Below the pieces are notes generated by a model. It saw only the letters and a program-made list of their open reading frames with translations, ran no database searches and was not told the DNA's origin. From assembly GCA_034433995.1 (NCBI GenBank), contig DAOTZU010000112.1:1-10273 (forward strand): 10,273 bases of DNA, in the 5' to 3' direction. Source of the DNA: DAOTZU01 sp034433995 (GTDB taxonomy: Bacteria; Chloroflexota; Anaerolineae; UBA1429). Position numbers and translations under genes: made by a program. Below, in pieces: positions 1 through 5,210 of this stretch (positions within the stretch are counted from its first letter, which is position 1; every line of letters starts with the position of its first letter).

Positions 1-1
1 G

Positions 2-751
2 TGCGAGCTGGGCTTGGAGGCCCTGGCGCGCTCCCTGGGCCGCGAGCGCCACGGCCTCCTGTACGTCTTTGTGGACGAAGTGCCCGAGCTGATCATGCAG
101 CGGCCGCGGATCAAGGAGCATCTCGCCCGGCTGGCCCAGGCGGGCCGCCACGCGGGCATCCACCTCATCTTGGGGGCGCAGCATCTTTTGGCCAGCGATG
201 TGGGGCCCATGACCATGCGCAATATCCCCGTGCGGCTCATCGGCCGCGTGGCCGACCGCACCGCGGCCTACAACGCCGCCGGACGGAGCGACACCGGCGC
301 CGAGCATCTACGCGGCGAGGGCGATTTCATCGTCGTGGGCGCCAACACCTTGCGCCACTTTCAGGCCGCTTACGTCTCGCCCAAGCTCTTGCAAGAGTGG
401 GCCAGACGCTATCCGCCCCGCCCGCCGCGACTCCCCGTGCGGGCGGAGGCCATCCTACGCCAGGAGGCGAAAAGCATGCTGACACCCATCACAGAGCAAC
501 CCGGTGAAAACGGCGGGGGCAATGGCGGCGGGCGCCCGCTGGACGAGATCCCCGAAGCGGTGATCCGCGAAATCCGCCGCTATTGGGAGACCAACGGGCG
601 CGAGCCCTCCTCCAACTGGATCTATCGCTTGACCCGCGAGATGCTGCCCACAGGGGGCTTTAACCGCGCCAAAGCGCGCCGGGCCATCGAGCTGGCCCTG
701 GGTACAGCCCCCCAGGAGACACGGCGCGTCGCGGCAGAATGTGCGGAATAG
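2..751 (+). CDS. FtsK/SpoIIIE-type DNA translocase, C-terminal part (5' cut by window)
   Basis: The frame is open from the first complete codon, so the start lies upstream; 249 codons remain. The fragment enters at the end of the motor domain. A Walker B strand (YVFVDE, fragment residues 21-26) is followed by a GIHLILGAQH strand, then NIPVRLIGRV and TGAEHLRGEGDF (98-109), the order seen in FtsK/SpoIIIE motors ('GAE-L-G-GD' before the last strand). The Walker A part is outside the window. A Gly/Asn-rich linker (GENGGGNGGG, 168-177) leads to about 70 residues that look like a helical winged-helix module (roughly 181-233). FtsK proteins pump double-stranded DNA with ATP. The shortened motif spacing and the unfamiliar tail suggest an accessory FtsK-like ATPase rather than the canonical division translocase. 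The next gene starts 66 bp downstream on the same strand. Confidence 0.85.
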   Translation, partial: CELGLEALARSLGRERHGLLYVFVDEVPELIMQRPRIKEHLARLAQAGRHAGIHLILGAQHLLASDVGPMTMRNIPVRLIGRVADRTAAYNAAGRSDTGAEHLRGEGDFIVVGANTLRHFQAAYVSPKLLQEWARRYPPRPPRLPVRAEAILRQEAKSMLTPITEQPGENGGGNGGGRPLDEIPEAVIREIRRYWETNGREPSSNWIYRLTREMLPTGGFNRAKARRAIELALGTAPQETRRVAAECAE

Positions 752-805
752 GAGCTGTGCGCCCTTGCGTCCTGACGGTGGATCACCCTAGACTGCTCGC
801 TCTTG

Positions 806-811
806 AGGAGG
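806..811 (+). promoter_or_regulatory. Ribosome binding site that fixes the start of the small membrane protein
   Basis: A perfect AGGAGG lies 6 bp before ATG 818. The frame is also open to an upstream TTG at 803, but that codon precedes the Shine-Dalgarno sequence, so ATG 818 is the better start. Confidence 0.8.
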
Positions 812-817
812 TTGATT

Positions 818-1135
818 ATGGCACGGCACGTGGCCCGTGGCATCTTTTTGGCCCTCTTGGCCCTCGCGGCCGGCTTCCTGGTGTTGGCGGTGTACCAGGT
901 GCCCCAACCCTGGCGGGGAGTGTTGGTGGCCTGGCTGCTCTTCTCCGGCACAGGGGGATTGCTGATCCTCCGCATCGTCCGGCACTACTATGCCTACAAG
1001 ACGCTGCAACTCACCACCAAACAACCGCCCCGCCCCGCGCCCCAGCGAGCCCACAAGCGCGACACTCCCGCGCTTGACAACCTGCGGGTTGTCCTTTCGG
1101 ATTCCGCCGGCAGCGGCCGCTACACCATCCGCTGA
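818..1135 (+). CDS. Small two-helix membrane protein, function unknown
   Basis: I do not recognise this 105-residue protein. It has two hydrophobic segments (about residues 8-26 and 33-54) joined by a short turn (QVPQPWRG), so both ends should face the same side. After the second helix comes RHYYAYKTLQ, then a Pro/Arg/Lys-rich stretch (69-82) and a polar tail with VVLSDSAGSGRYTIR at the end. The basic flank suggests the C-terminal tail is cytoplasmic. The start is ATG 818 behind a perfect AGGAGG. It follows the FtsK-like gene by 66 bp on the same strand and may be co-transcribed with it; no strong promoter was found between them. The size and spacing look like a real gene, but coding status rests only on the ORF, its ribosome binding site and the hydrophobic pattern. 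Confidence 0.7.
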   Translation: MARHVARGIFLALLALAAGFLVLAVYQVPQPWRGVLVAWLLFSGTGGLLILRIVRHYYAYKTLQLTTKQPPRPAPQRAHKRDTPALDNLRVVLSDSAGSGRYTIR

Positions 1136-1156
1136 GGCTGGGCTCGCCTCCCAGCC
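1136..1156 (+). terminator. Stem-loop right after the small membrane gene, possible weak terminator
   Basis: GGCTGGG (1136-1142) and CCCAGCC (1150-1156) form a perfect 7-bp stem with a 7-nt loop, starting on the base after the stop codon. No T-run follows, so it is not a standard intrinsic terminator. It could protect a 3' end or be chance in GC-rich DNA. Confidence 0.3.
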
Positions 1157-1199
1157 AGAACGCGGTGTGGCCGGGGGCCCCCTTCGCATGCTGGGGATG

Positions 1200-1229
1200 G
1201 GCCAGCGCGGTCGGCAACCGACGCTGGCC
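1200..1229. repeat. Imperfect palindrome upstream of the nfeD promoter
   Basis: GGCCAGCG (1200-1207) pairs with CGCTGGCC (1222-1229), enclosing a 3-nt bulge (CGG) and an inner stem TCGG/CCGA around the loop CAA. The core GTCGG...CCGAC resembles the third hairpin of the tandem repeats at 3684-4020. It lies 19 bp before the -35 box of the nfeD promoter, so it could be an operator, a transcript end or a solitary relative of that repeat family. Confidence 0.45.
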
Positions 1230-1247
1230 GCAGGCCCACCGGCACGC

Positions 1248-1276
1248 TTGACAAAGTTATACCGCCCCCTTACAAT
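1248..1276 (+). promoter_or_regulatory. Sigma-70-type promoter for nfeD and slipin genes
   Basis: TTGACA (1248-1253) and TACAAT (1271-1276) are separated by exactly 17 bp. The -35 box is consensus and the -10 box has one mismatch. Transcription should start near 1283, giving a leader of about 35 nt that ends in the GGTGAGGGAGAG ribosome binding region before ATG 1319. Confidence 0.85.
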
Positions 1277-1318
1277 CACCGCGGATGGTTCCCAGGGAAG
1301 GGTCGCGGTGAGGGAGAG

Positions 1319-2647
1319 ATGAAGCGAACATTGGCAGCGTTGGCGGCAGTTTGGCTGCTCTCGATGGTGCTGATGGGGCCGGCCTTTGCCCAGCCGGGCG
1401 AGGGGCCTGTGGTGGTGCTGGAGGTGCGGGGAGTCATCGGGCCCTTTTCCGCGCAATACCTCGCCCGCATGGAGCGCTGGGCCGAATCCCGCGCAGCGCG
1501 CCTGCTGGTGGTGCAGTTGGATACGCCGGGCGGCCTCGAAAGCGCCATGCGCGACATGGTGCAGACGCTGCTGAACGCCCGGATCCCCACGGCGGTCTGG
1601 GTGGCGCCGGCCGGGGCGCGGGCCACCTCGGCGGGGATGTTTCTCACCCTGGCCGCCCATATCGCCGCCATGGCCCCGGCCACCCACATCGGCGCGGCCC
1701 ACCCGGTCCCCTTGGGCGCCGAGGTGGGCGAGATCATGGAGGCAAAAATGATCAGCGATGCCGCCGCTTTTGGGCGCAGCATCGCCGCCAAGCGCGGACG
1801 CAACGCCGAATGGGCGGCATTGGCCGTGCGTGAGAACCGCTCCATCACCGCCGAGGAGGCCCTGCGCGAGAACGTTATTGACCTCATCGCCGCCGACCTG
1901 GACGATCTCTTGCGCCAGCTCGACGGGCGGGTCCTCACCACCTCGGCGGGAGAGGTACGCCTGACCACCCGGGGCGCGCCCCTGGAGCGCCGCCCCATGA
2001 ACGTGATCGAACAGCTGTTGCAGCTCATCACGGACCCCAATATCGCCTACCTCCTGCTGGCCGTCGGCACGCTGCTCCTCATGGCCGAGCTCTCCAGCCC
2101 CGGCCTGAGCGTGTCCGGCATCACCAGCGCCGTCTGTTTCATCCTCGCCTTCCTGGCCCTGGGCAGCCTGCCCGTCAACTGGGCCGGCGTGGCCCTCCTG
2201 TTGGTGGGGGTCATCTTTTTTGCCGTGGGGGTCTTGACTCACCTGGAGGTGATCGTGACGCTGGCCGGCCTCGTGCCTTTCGTCATCGGTTCGCTGATCC
2301 TCTTTTCTCCTTTCACGCCCAGCCCCGCCGCCGCGCCGAGTTTGCGCGTCAGCCCTTGGGTGATCGCCCTGGTGTCCTTGGCCATCGTGGGCTTTTCCTT
2401 TTTGGTGCTGCGGGCCATCGTCGCCGTGAGGCGCATACCGGCCCGCGCGGGCGCCGATCGGCTGGTGGGCCTGGAAGGCGTCGCCCTCACCGATATCGCC
2501 CCGGAGGGTCAGGTGTACGTGGATCTGCAAGAGTGGAGCGCCATCGCCATCGGCGAGCCGGTCCGGGCCGGCGAACGCGTTCGGGTGGTGGGCGTGGCCG
2601 GCGTCCATCTGCGGGTGACAAAAATCGGCCCAGAGAGTTCCAAATAA
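1319..2647 (+). CDS. nfeD: Long-form NfeD membrane-bound serine protease (ClpP class)
   Basis: This 442-residue protein has the full long-NfeD architecture. A signal peptide or anchor lies at residues 1-24 (cleavage plausible after AFA-Q). The ClpP-like protease domain spans about 29-205. It carries QLDTPGG (66-72) and a TSAGM motif with the likely nucleophile Ser104. Lys143, in GEIMEAKM, fits the general base of the Ser-Lys dyad: the 39-residue spacing is close to that in the archaeal enzyme PH1510. Four or five membrane segments fill about 242-370. A C-terminal OB-fold domain follows (about 378-437), ending at GVAGVHLRVTKI. The family cleaves membrane substrates, notably stomatins. Here a slipin gene follows after 15 bp, so the two are almost certainly one operon under the promoter at 1248. 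ATG 1319 is preceded by a GGGAG-type site. The length is normal and both predicted catalytic residues are present. Confidence 0.93.
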   Translation: MKRTLAALAAVWLLSMVLMGPAFAQPGEGPVVVLEVRGVIGPFSAQYLARMERWAESRAARLLVVQLDTPGGLESAMRDMVQTLLNARIPTAVWVAPAGARATSAGMFLTLAAHIAAMAPATHIGAAHPVPLGAEVGEIMEAKMISDAAAFGRSIAAKRGRNAEWAALAVRENRSITAEEALRENVIDLIAADLDDLLRQLDGRVLTTSAGEVRLTTRGAPLERRPMNVIEQLLQLITDPNIAYLLLAVGTLLLMAELSSPGLSVSGITSAVCFILAFLALGSLPVNWAGVALLLVGVIFFAVGVLTHLEVIVTLAGLVPFVIGSLILFSPFTPSPAAAPSLRVSPWVIALVSLAIVGFSFLVLRAIVAVRRIPARAGADRLVGLEGVALTDIAPEGQVYVDLQEWSAIAIGEPVRAGERVRVVGVAGVHLRVTKIGPESSK

Positions 2648-2662
2648 AAGGGGGAATGTGGC

Positions 2663-3571
2663 ATGGGAACCTTGATCGTGGTGATCTTGTTGGCCTTGGC
2701 GGTGTTGGTGCTGTTGACCATGTCCGTCCGCATCGTGCCAGAGTATCGCCGTCTGGTGGTCTTTAGGTTGGGGCGCTCCCTGGGGGCGCGGGGGCCGGGG
2801 CTGATCTTTCTCATCCCCTTTGTGGATCGGGGGGTCTCGGTGGACCTGCGGGAAACCTTCTTTGACGTCCCCCCGCAAACCTGCATCACCGCCGATAACG
2901 CCTCCGTCTCCATTGACTTTCTAGTTTATGACAAGGTGATTGACCCGGAGCGCAGCGTCTTGGAGGTGGAGCACTTTACGGGCGCGGCCCGGGGGCTGGC
3001 CATCACCACCTTGCGCGCCGTGGTAGGCGCCATGACGCTGGACGATGTGCTCTCTAAACGCGACGAGATCAACGCCATCCTGCACCAGAAACTGGACGAC
3101 GTCACCGATCGCTGGGGCGTCCGGGTGATGGCCGTGGAGATTCGTGAGGTGGTGCCGCCGCGGGCCATTGAAGAGGCCATGACCCGGCAGATGGCCGCCG
3201 AGCGCAACCGTCGCGCCATGGTCACCGAGGCCGACGGCAAGCGCGAGGCCGCCATCAAGGTGGCGCAGGGCGAGCGCGAGGCCGTCATTTTGCAGGCGGA
3301 GGGCCAGCGCCAGGCCACCATCCTCCAGGCCCAAGGCGACCGCGAAGCGGCCATCTTGCGGGCCGAGGGTTATGCCCTGGCGCTGCAAGAGATCTATAAG
3401 GTGGCCCAAGGGATCGATAGCAAGACGGTCACCCTGCAATACCTGGAGGCCCTCAAGGCCCTCGGCGCGGGGCAGGCCACCAAATTCATCATCCCCACCG
3501 AGTTTGTCAACCTGCTCAAACCGCTGACAAGCCACGCCAGCCGCGCCATGGAAGAGACGCCGGGGGCGTAA
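2663..3571 (+). CDS. Slipin (stomatin-like SPFH-domain membrane scaffold protein)
   Basis: This 302-residue protein is a bacterial slipin. It has an N-terminal membrane hairpin or anchor (about 3-21) and then the SPFH core: VPEYRRLVVFRLGR (25-38), GPGLIFLIPFVDR (44-56) and SVDLRE (59-64). The core runs to about 170, where WGVRV...VEIREVVPP leads into a helical coil. Residues 189-243 are five 11-residue repeats of the form xAxGxREAxIL, the hendecad coiled coil used for oligomer assembly. The tail has a hydrophobic patch, KFIIPTEFVNLL (274-285), like the site cut by the partner NfeD protease in the archaeal PH1510/PH1511 pair. ATG 2663 follows AAGGGGGAA (2648-2656), just past the nfeD stop. Slipins form ring-like oligomers at the membrane; the exact role here is unknown. 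Family assignment is secure. Confidence 0.93.
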   Translation: MGTLIVVILLALAVLVLLTMSVRIVPEYRRLVVFRLGRSLGARGPGLIFLIPFVDRGVSVDLRETFFDVPPQTCITADNASVSIDFLVYDKVIDPERSVLEVEHFTGAARGLAITTLRAVVGAMTLDDVLSKRDEINAILHQKLDDVTDRWGVRVMAVEIREVVPPRAIEEAMTRQMAAERNRRAMVTEADGKREAAIKVAQGEREAVILQAEGQRQATILQAQGDREAAILRAEGYALALQEIYKVAQGIDSKTVTLQYLEALKALGAGQATKFIIPTEFVNLLKPLTSHASRAMEETPGA

Positions 3572-3683
3572 CCTGAAAGGGCCGGTCAAGGCTGCCCGGA
3601 ATCCGTCCGGCAAACGAGGGACATCGAAAAAGGGGCTATCCGCAATGGTGGGGCGAACCTGGCTGGGCTTCCAGAGAGGCGCC

Positions 3684-3798
3684 GGGCCTTGCCCGCCGTC
3701 GGTGGATATAATCCACCGCCTGCCCAGCGTAAGCCCGCCCAGCGGGCTTCCCATCCCCAGCCGTCGGTTTCCAACCGACGGCACCCCCGCCGCCCCCC
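3684..3798. repeat. Triple-hairpin repeat, copy 1
   Basis: H1 has 8-bp arms CGGTGGAT (3700-3707) and ATCCACCG (3711-3718) with loop ATA. H2 has arms AAGCCCGC (3731-3738) and GCGGGCTT (3742-3749) with loop CCA. H3 has 10-bp arms GCCGTCGGTT (3760-3769) and AACCGACGGC (3773-3782) with loop TCC. All three stems are perfect. A CACCCCCGCCGCCCCCC-type tract links it to copy 2. Confidence 0.85.
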
Positions 3799-3917
3799 GG
3801 CCCTTGGCGCCCCGCCCTCGGTGGACCCAATCCACCGCCTGCCCAGCGTAAGCCCGCCCAGCGGGCTTACCATCCCCAGCCGTCGGTTTCCCACCGACCG
3901 CACCCCCGCCGCCCCCC
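3799..3917. repeat. Triple-hairpin repeat, copy 2 (third hairpin degraded)
   Basis: H1 keeps 7 bp (CGGTGGA 3819-3825 / TCCACCG 3831-3837) but with loop CCCAA in place of copy 1's. H2 is unchanged (3850-3857 / 3861-3868). H3 is damaged: GTCGGT (3882-3887) pairs with ACCGAC (3893-3898), a C-C mismatch follows (3881/3899), and the loop widens to 5 nt. Confidence 0.85.
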
Positions 3918-4020
3918 GGCCCTTGCCTCCACCCTCGGCGGACCCAATCCACCGCCTGCCCAGCGCAAGCCCGCCCAGCGGGCTTCCTATCCCCAGCCGT
4001 CGGTTTCCAACCGACGGCTG
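3918..4020. repeat. Triple-hairpin repeat, copy 3 (first hairpin degraded, third extended)
   Basis: H1 has a C-A mismatch (CGGCGGA 3936-3942 against TCCACCG 3948-3954). H2 is unchanged (3967-3974 / 3978-3985). H3 is the longest stem of the array: CAGCCGTCGGTT (3994-4005) and AACCGACGGCTG (4009-4020) pair over 12 bp around loop TCC. The repeat similarity ends at this stem; the following GCACTGCG... is unique. Confidence 0.85.
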
Positions 4021-4103
4021 CACTGCGCCAACAGCCTCTGGAAAAAGAACAGGCACGCCTGGAGTTTGTCCGTCCTTTCTCGATACCGTCCCGCTCAACG
4101 CGT

Positions 4104-4132
4104 TTGACGCCGCGGGCAGCTTTTGCTACCAT
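4104..4132 (+). promoter_or_regulatory. Sigma-70-type promoter for the 4165-5196 gene pair
   Basis: TTGACG (4104-4109) and TACCAT (4127-4132) are 17 bp apart. The predicted start near 4139 gives a short leader of about 25 nt containing GAGGGAGG (4152-4159) before ATG 4165. Each box differs from consensus by one or two positions. Confidence 0.7.
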
Positions 4133-4164
4133 AGCGCCAATTCTCTCCGCTGAGGGAGGCGAGC

Positions 4165-4788
4165 ATGGAAGAACAGCCCCAGGGGAACCTCTTCCCCGAT
4201 CTGGTGCAACGTGTCCTTTCCTTGACCCTGACCATCGTGGCGGCGCTGCTCTACGCGGCCATCTTGGGCACGGCTTTGGTGCGCACCATTGTGGAAGGGA
4301 ACCCAGAGTTCAGCCCCGGCGCCGTGCGGGCCGCCAGCCTCCTCAGTGGCCTGGTGGGCGCAGTGGTCACGGCTGGCTTTGCCAGGGGGAGAGGGCAGGT
4401 CAGCGCCCTGCCCATCATCACCCCCCGCGCCGCCCCAAGACATGTGCACCCGGCCTGGTCCAGCTTGAAGCCGGCCTCCCGCGCCCGGGCCAAGTTCATG
4501 GGGCTGGCCGCCTTGCTGGGCTTTCCTGTGGAGCTGCTCCGCCCCTCCCCTTCCGCTGCCAGCGGCGAAGGGGAAGAGGGGGAACCGGTGACGGCGGCCC
4601 CGGAGGTGATGACCGTGGCCGCTTGGGTGGCACTGCTCTACTTTGTGGTCTATTTCCTGGTGGGGGTTGTGGCGCTGGCCCTGGCCGTCCTGCGTTCCGA
4701 GGTGCCCGACCTTATCCTCAACGCGGCCTGGGTCTGGCTGGGCACGGTGATCTCGGCCGGCTATTCCTTCTTTGCCCTGGATGCCTGA
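4165..4788 (+). CDS. Four-helix integral membrane protein, function unknown
   Basis: I do not recognise this 207-residue protein. Hydrophobic segments fall at about residues 17-40, 56-73, 148-176 and 183-204; a further moderately hydrophobic stretch at 111-124 may be a short or peripheral helix. Between the two helix pairs lies a long loop with basic residues (RAAPRHVH, LKPASRARAK), which by the positive-inside rule should be cytoplasmic. It also carries an acidic low-complexity stretch (about 126-140, ending GEGEEGEP) encoded by a strong DNA palindrome. The start is well supported by GAGGGAGG five bases upstream and by the promoter at 4104. It is followed after 33 bp by a carboxymuconolactone decarboxylase-family gene on the same strand, so the two are probably co-transcribed. 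Nothing visible assigns a transport or enzymatic role. Confidence 0.8.
   Translation: MEEQPQGNLFPDLVQRVLSLTLTIVAALLYAAILGTALVRTIVEGNPEFSPGAVRAASLLSGLVGAVVTAGFARGRGQVSALPIITPRAAPRHVHPAWSSLKPASRARAKFMGLAALLGFPVELLRPSPSAASGEGEEGEPVTAAPEVMTVAAWVALLYFVVYFLVGVVALALAVLRSEVPDLILNAAWVWLGTVISAGYSFFALDA
4542..4582. repeat. Palindromic low-complexity element inside a coding region
   Basis: TCCCCTT (4546-4552) pairs with AAGGGGA (4568-4574), and CCGCT (4553-4557) with AGCGG (4561-4565) around loop GCC; CG (4566-4567) is bulged. The outer CCCC (4542-4545) and GGGG (4578-4581) can extend it past a short bulge. It encodes about 15 residues rich in Ser, Gly and Glu between two membrane-helix pairs, which looks like an in-frame insertion of a REP-like element. 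Confidence 0.65.
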
Positions 4789-4821
4789 TCCCCGGCCCAG
4801 GTTCGCCCGAGGAGACACCCA

Positions 4822-5196
4822 ATGACCGACCGTTTGGAGGCCTTTAAAGCTCGCCGCGCCCGGCTAAACCAACGTATCCTGGCCAGCGGCCATCTGGGGA
4901 TCAAACGTTTCTTCAACCTCGACGCCCAGGCCTACACCGATGGCGCCCTGGACGGCCGCACCAAAGAGCTATTGGGCTTGGTGGCCTCCGCCGTCTTGCG
5001 CTGTGACGATTGTGTGGATTACCACCTGATTCGTTGCGTGGAGCTCGGCTACAGCGACGCCGAGCTCCACGAAGCCCTCAACGTGGCCCTCATCGTCGGG
5101 GGGAGCATCGTCATCCCCCACCTGCGCCACGCCTTTGAGACCCTGGAACTTTTGCGCGCCCGCCAGGCCGAGGGCCACCCGCTCACCTTGGACTAG
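4822..5196 (+). CDS. AhpD-like / carboxymuconolactone decarboxylase-family protein
   Basis: At 124 residues this is a single-domain member of the CMD/AhpD fold. It is all-helical and carries Glu49 in RTKELLGL followed by Cys61-x-x-Cys64-x-x-x-His68 (RCDDCVDYHL). That is the Glu/CxxC/His arrangement AhpD-type proteins use for thiol redox or peroxidase chemistry. The helix LHEALNVALIVGGSIVIPHLRHA (82-104, interrupted here only by its glycines) is the usual second half. Classical carboxymuconolactone decarboxylases lack the CxxC, so a thiol-dependent role is more likely than aromatic catabolism. Its physiological partner is not shown: no peroxiredoxin or dihydrolipoamide gene is nearby. ATG 4822 follows GAGGAG by about nine bases. 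It lies 33 bp after the membrane protein gene and ends 14 bp from the convergent dehydrogenase gene. Confidence 0.88.
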   Translation: MTDRLEAFKARRARLNQRILASGHLGIKRFFNLDAQAYTDGALDGRTKELLGLVASAVLRCDDCVDYHLIRCVELGYSDAELHEALNVALIVGGSIVIPHLRHAFETLELLRARQAEGHPLTLD

Positions 5197-5210
5197 ACGC
5201 GTTTCTGGCG

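Larger units (their letters stand above)
3684..4020. repeat. Tandem array of three ~118-bp triple-hairpin repeats
   Basis: Three consecutive copies (period 119 then 117 bp) each hold the same three palindromes in the same order. They are H1 (CGGTGGA/TCCACCG), H2 (AAGCCCGC/GCGGGCTT) and H3 (GCCGTCGGTT/AACCGACGGC), joined by C-rich linkers. H2 is identical in all copies, while H1 and H3 vary. The array fills most of the gene-free 3572-4164 interval between the slipin gene and the next promoter. The flanks 3572-3683 and 4021-4103 show nothing I can name. The palindromes read nearly the same on both strands, so the element has no clear direction. It resembles the REP/BIME class of interspersed palindromic elements rather than CRISPR (no equal-length unique spacers) or a protein repeat (frame not kept). 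Confidence 0.9.

Noticed and set aside
765..794. Promoter TTGCGT-18-TAGACT before the small membrane gene
   Set aside because: Both boxes are poor and the spacing is long; read-through from the FtsK-like gene is simpler.
788..2878. A 696-codon open frame on the minus strand
   Set aside because: It is antisense to the small membrane gene, NfeD and slipin, all with clear domains and ribosome binding sites. Its product is a low-complexity mix of His, Gly, Gln and Asp with no recognisable domain, typical of a shadow in GC-rich DNA.
3707..3712. TATAAT as a -10 promoter box
   Set aside because: It is the loop and arm of hairpin H1 in copy 1, is replaced in copies 2 and 3, and has no good -35 box at the right distance.
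3684..4020. CRISPR array
   Set aside because: Only three units with periods of 119 and 117 bp, near-identical throughout, with no unique equal-length spacers and no cas genes.
2921..4132. A 403-codon minus-strand open frame covering the slipin gene and repeats
   Set aside because: It runs antisense to the slipin gene and through the hairpin array; the apparent protein repeats are only the DNA repeats translated.
3689..4153. A 154-codon plus-strand open frame across the repeat array
   Set aside because: Its product is Pro/Ser-rich repeat translation, has no ribosome binding site, and the 119/117-bp unit lengths do not keep frame between copies.
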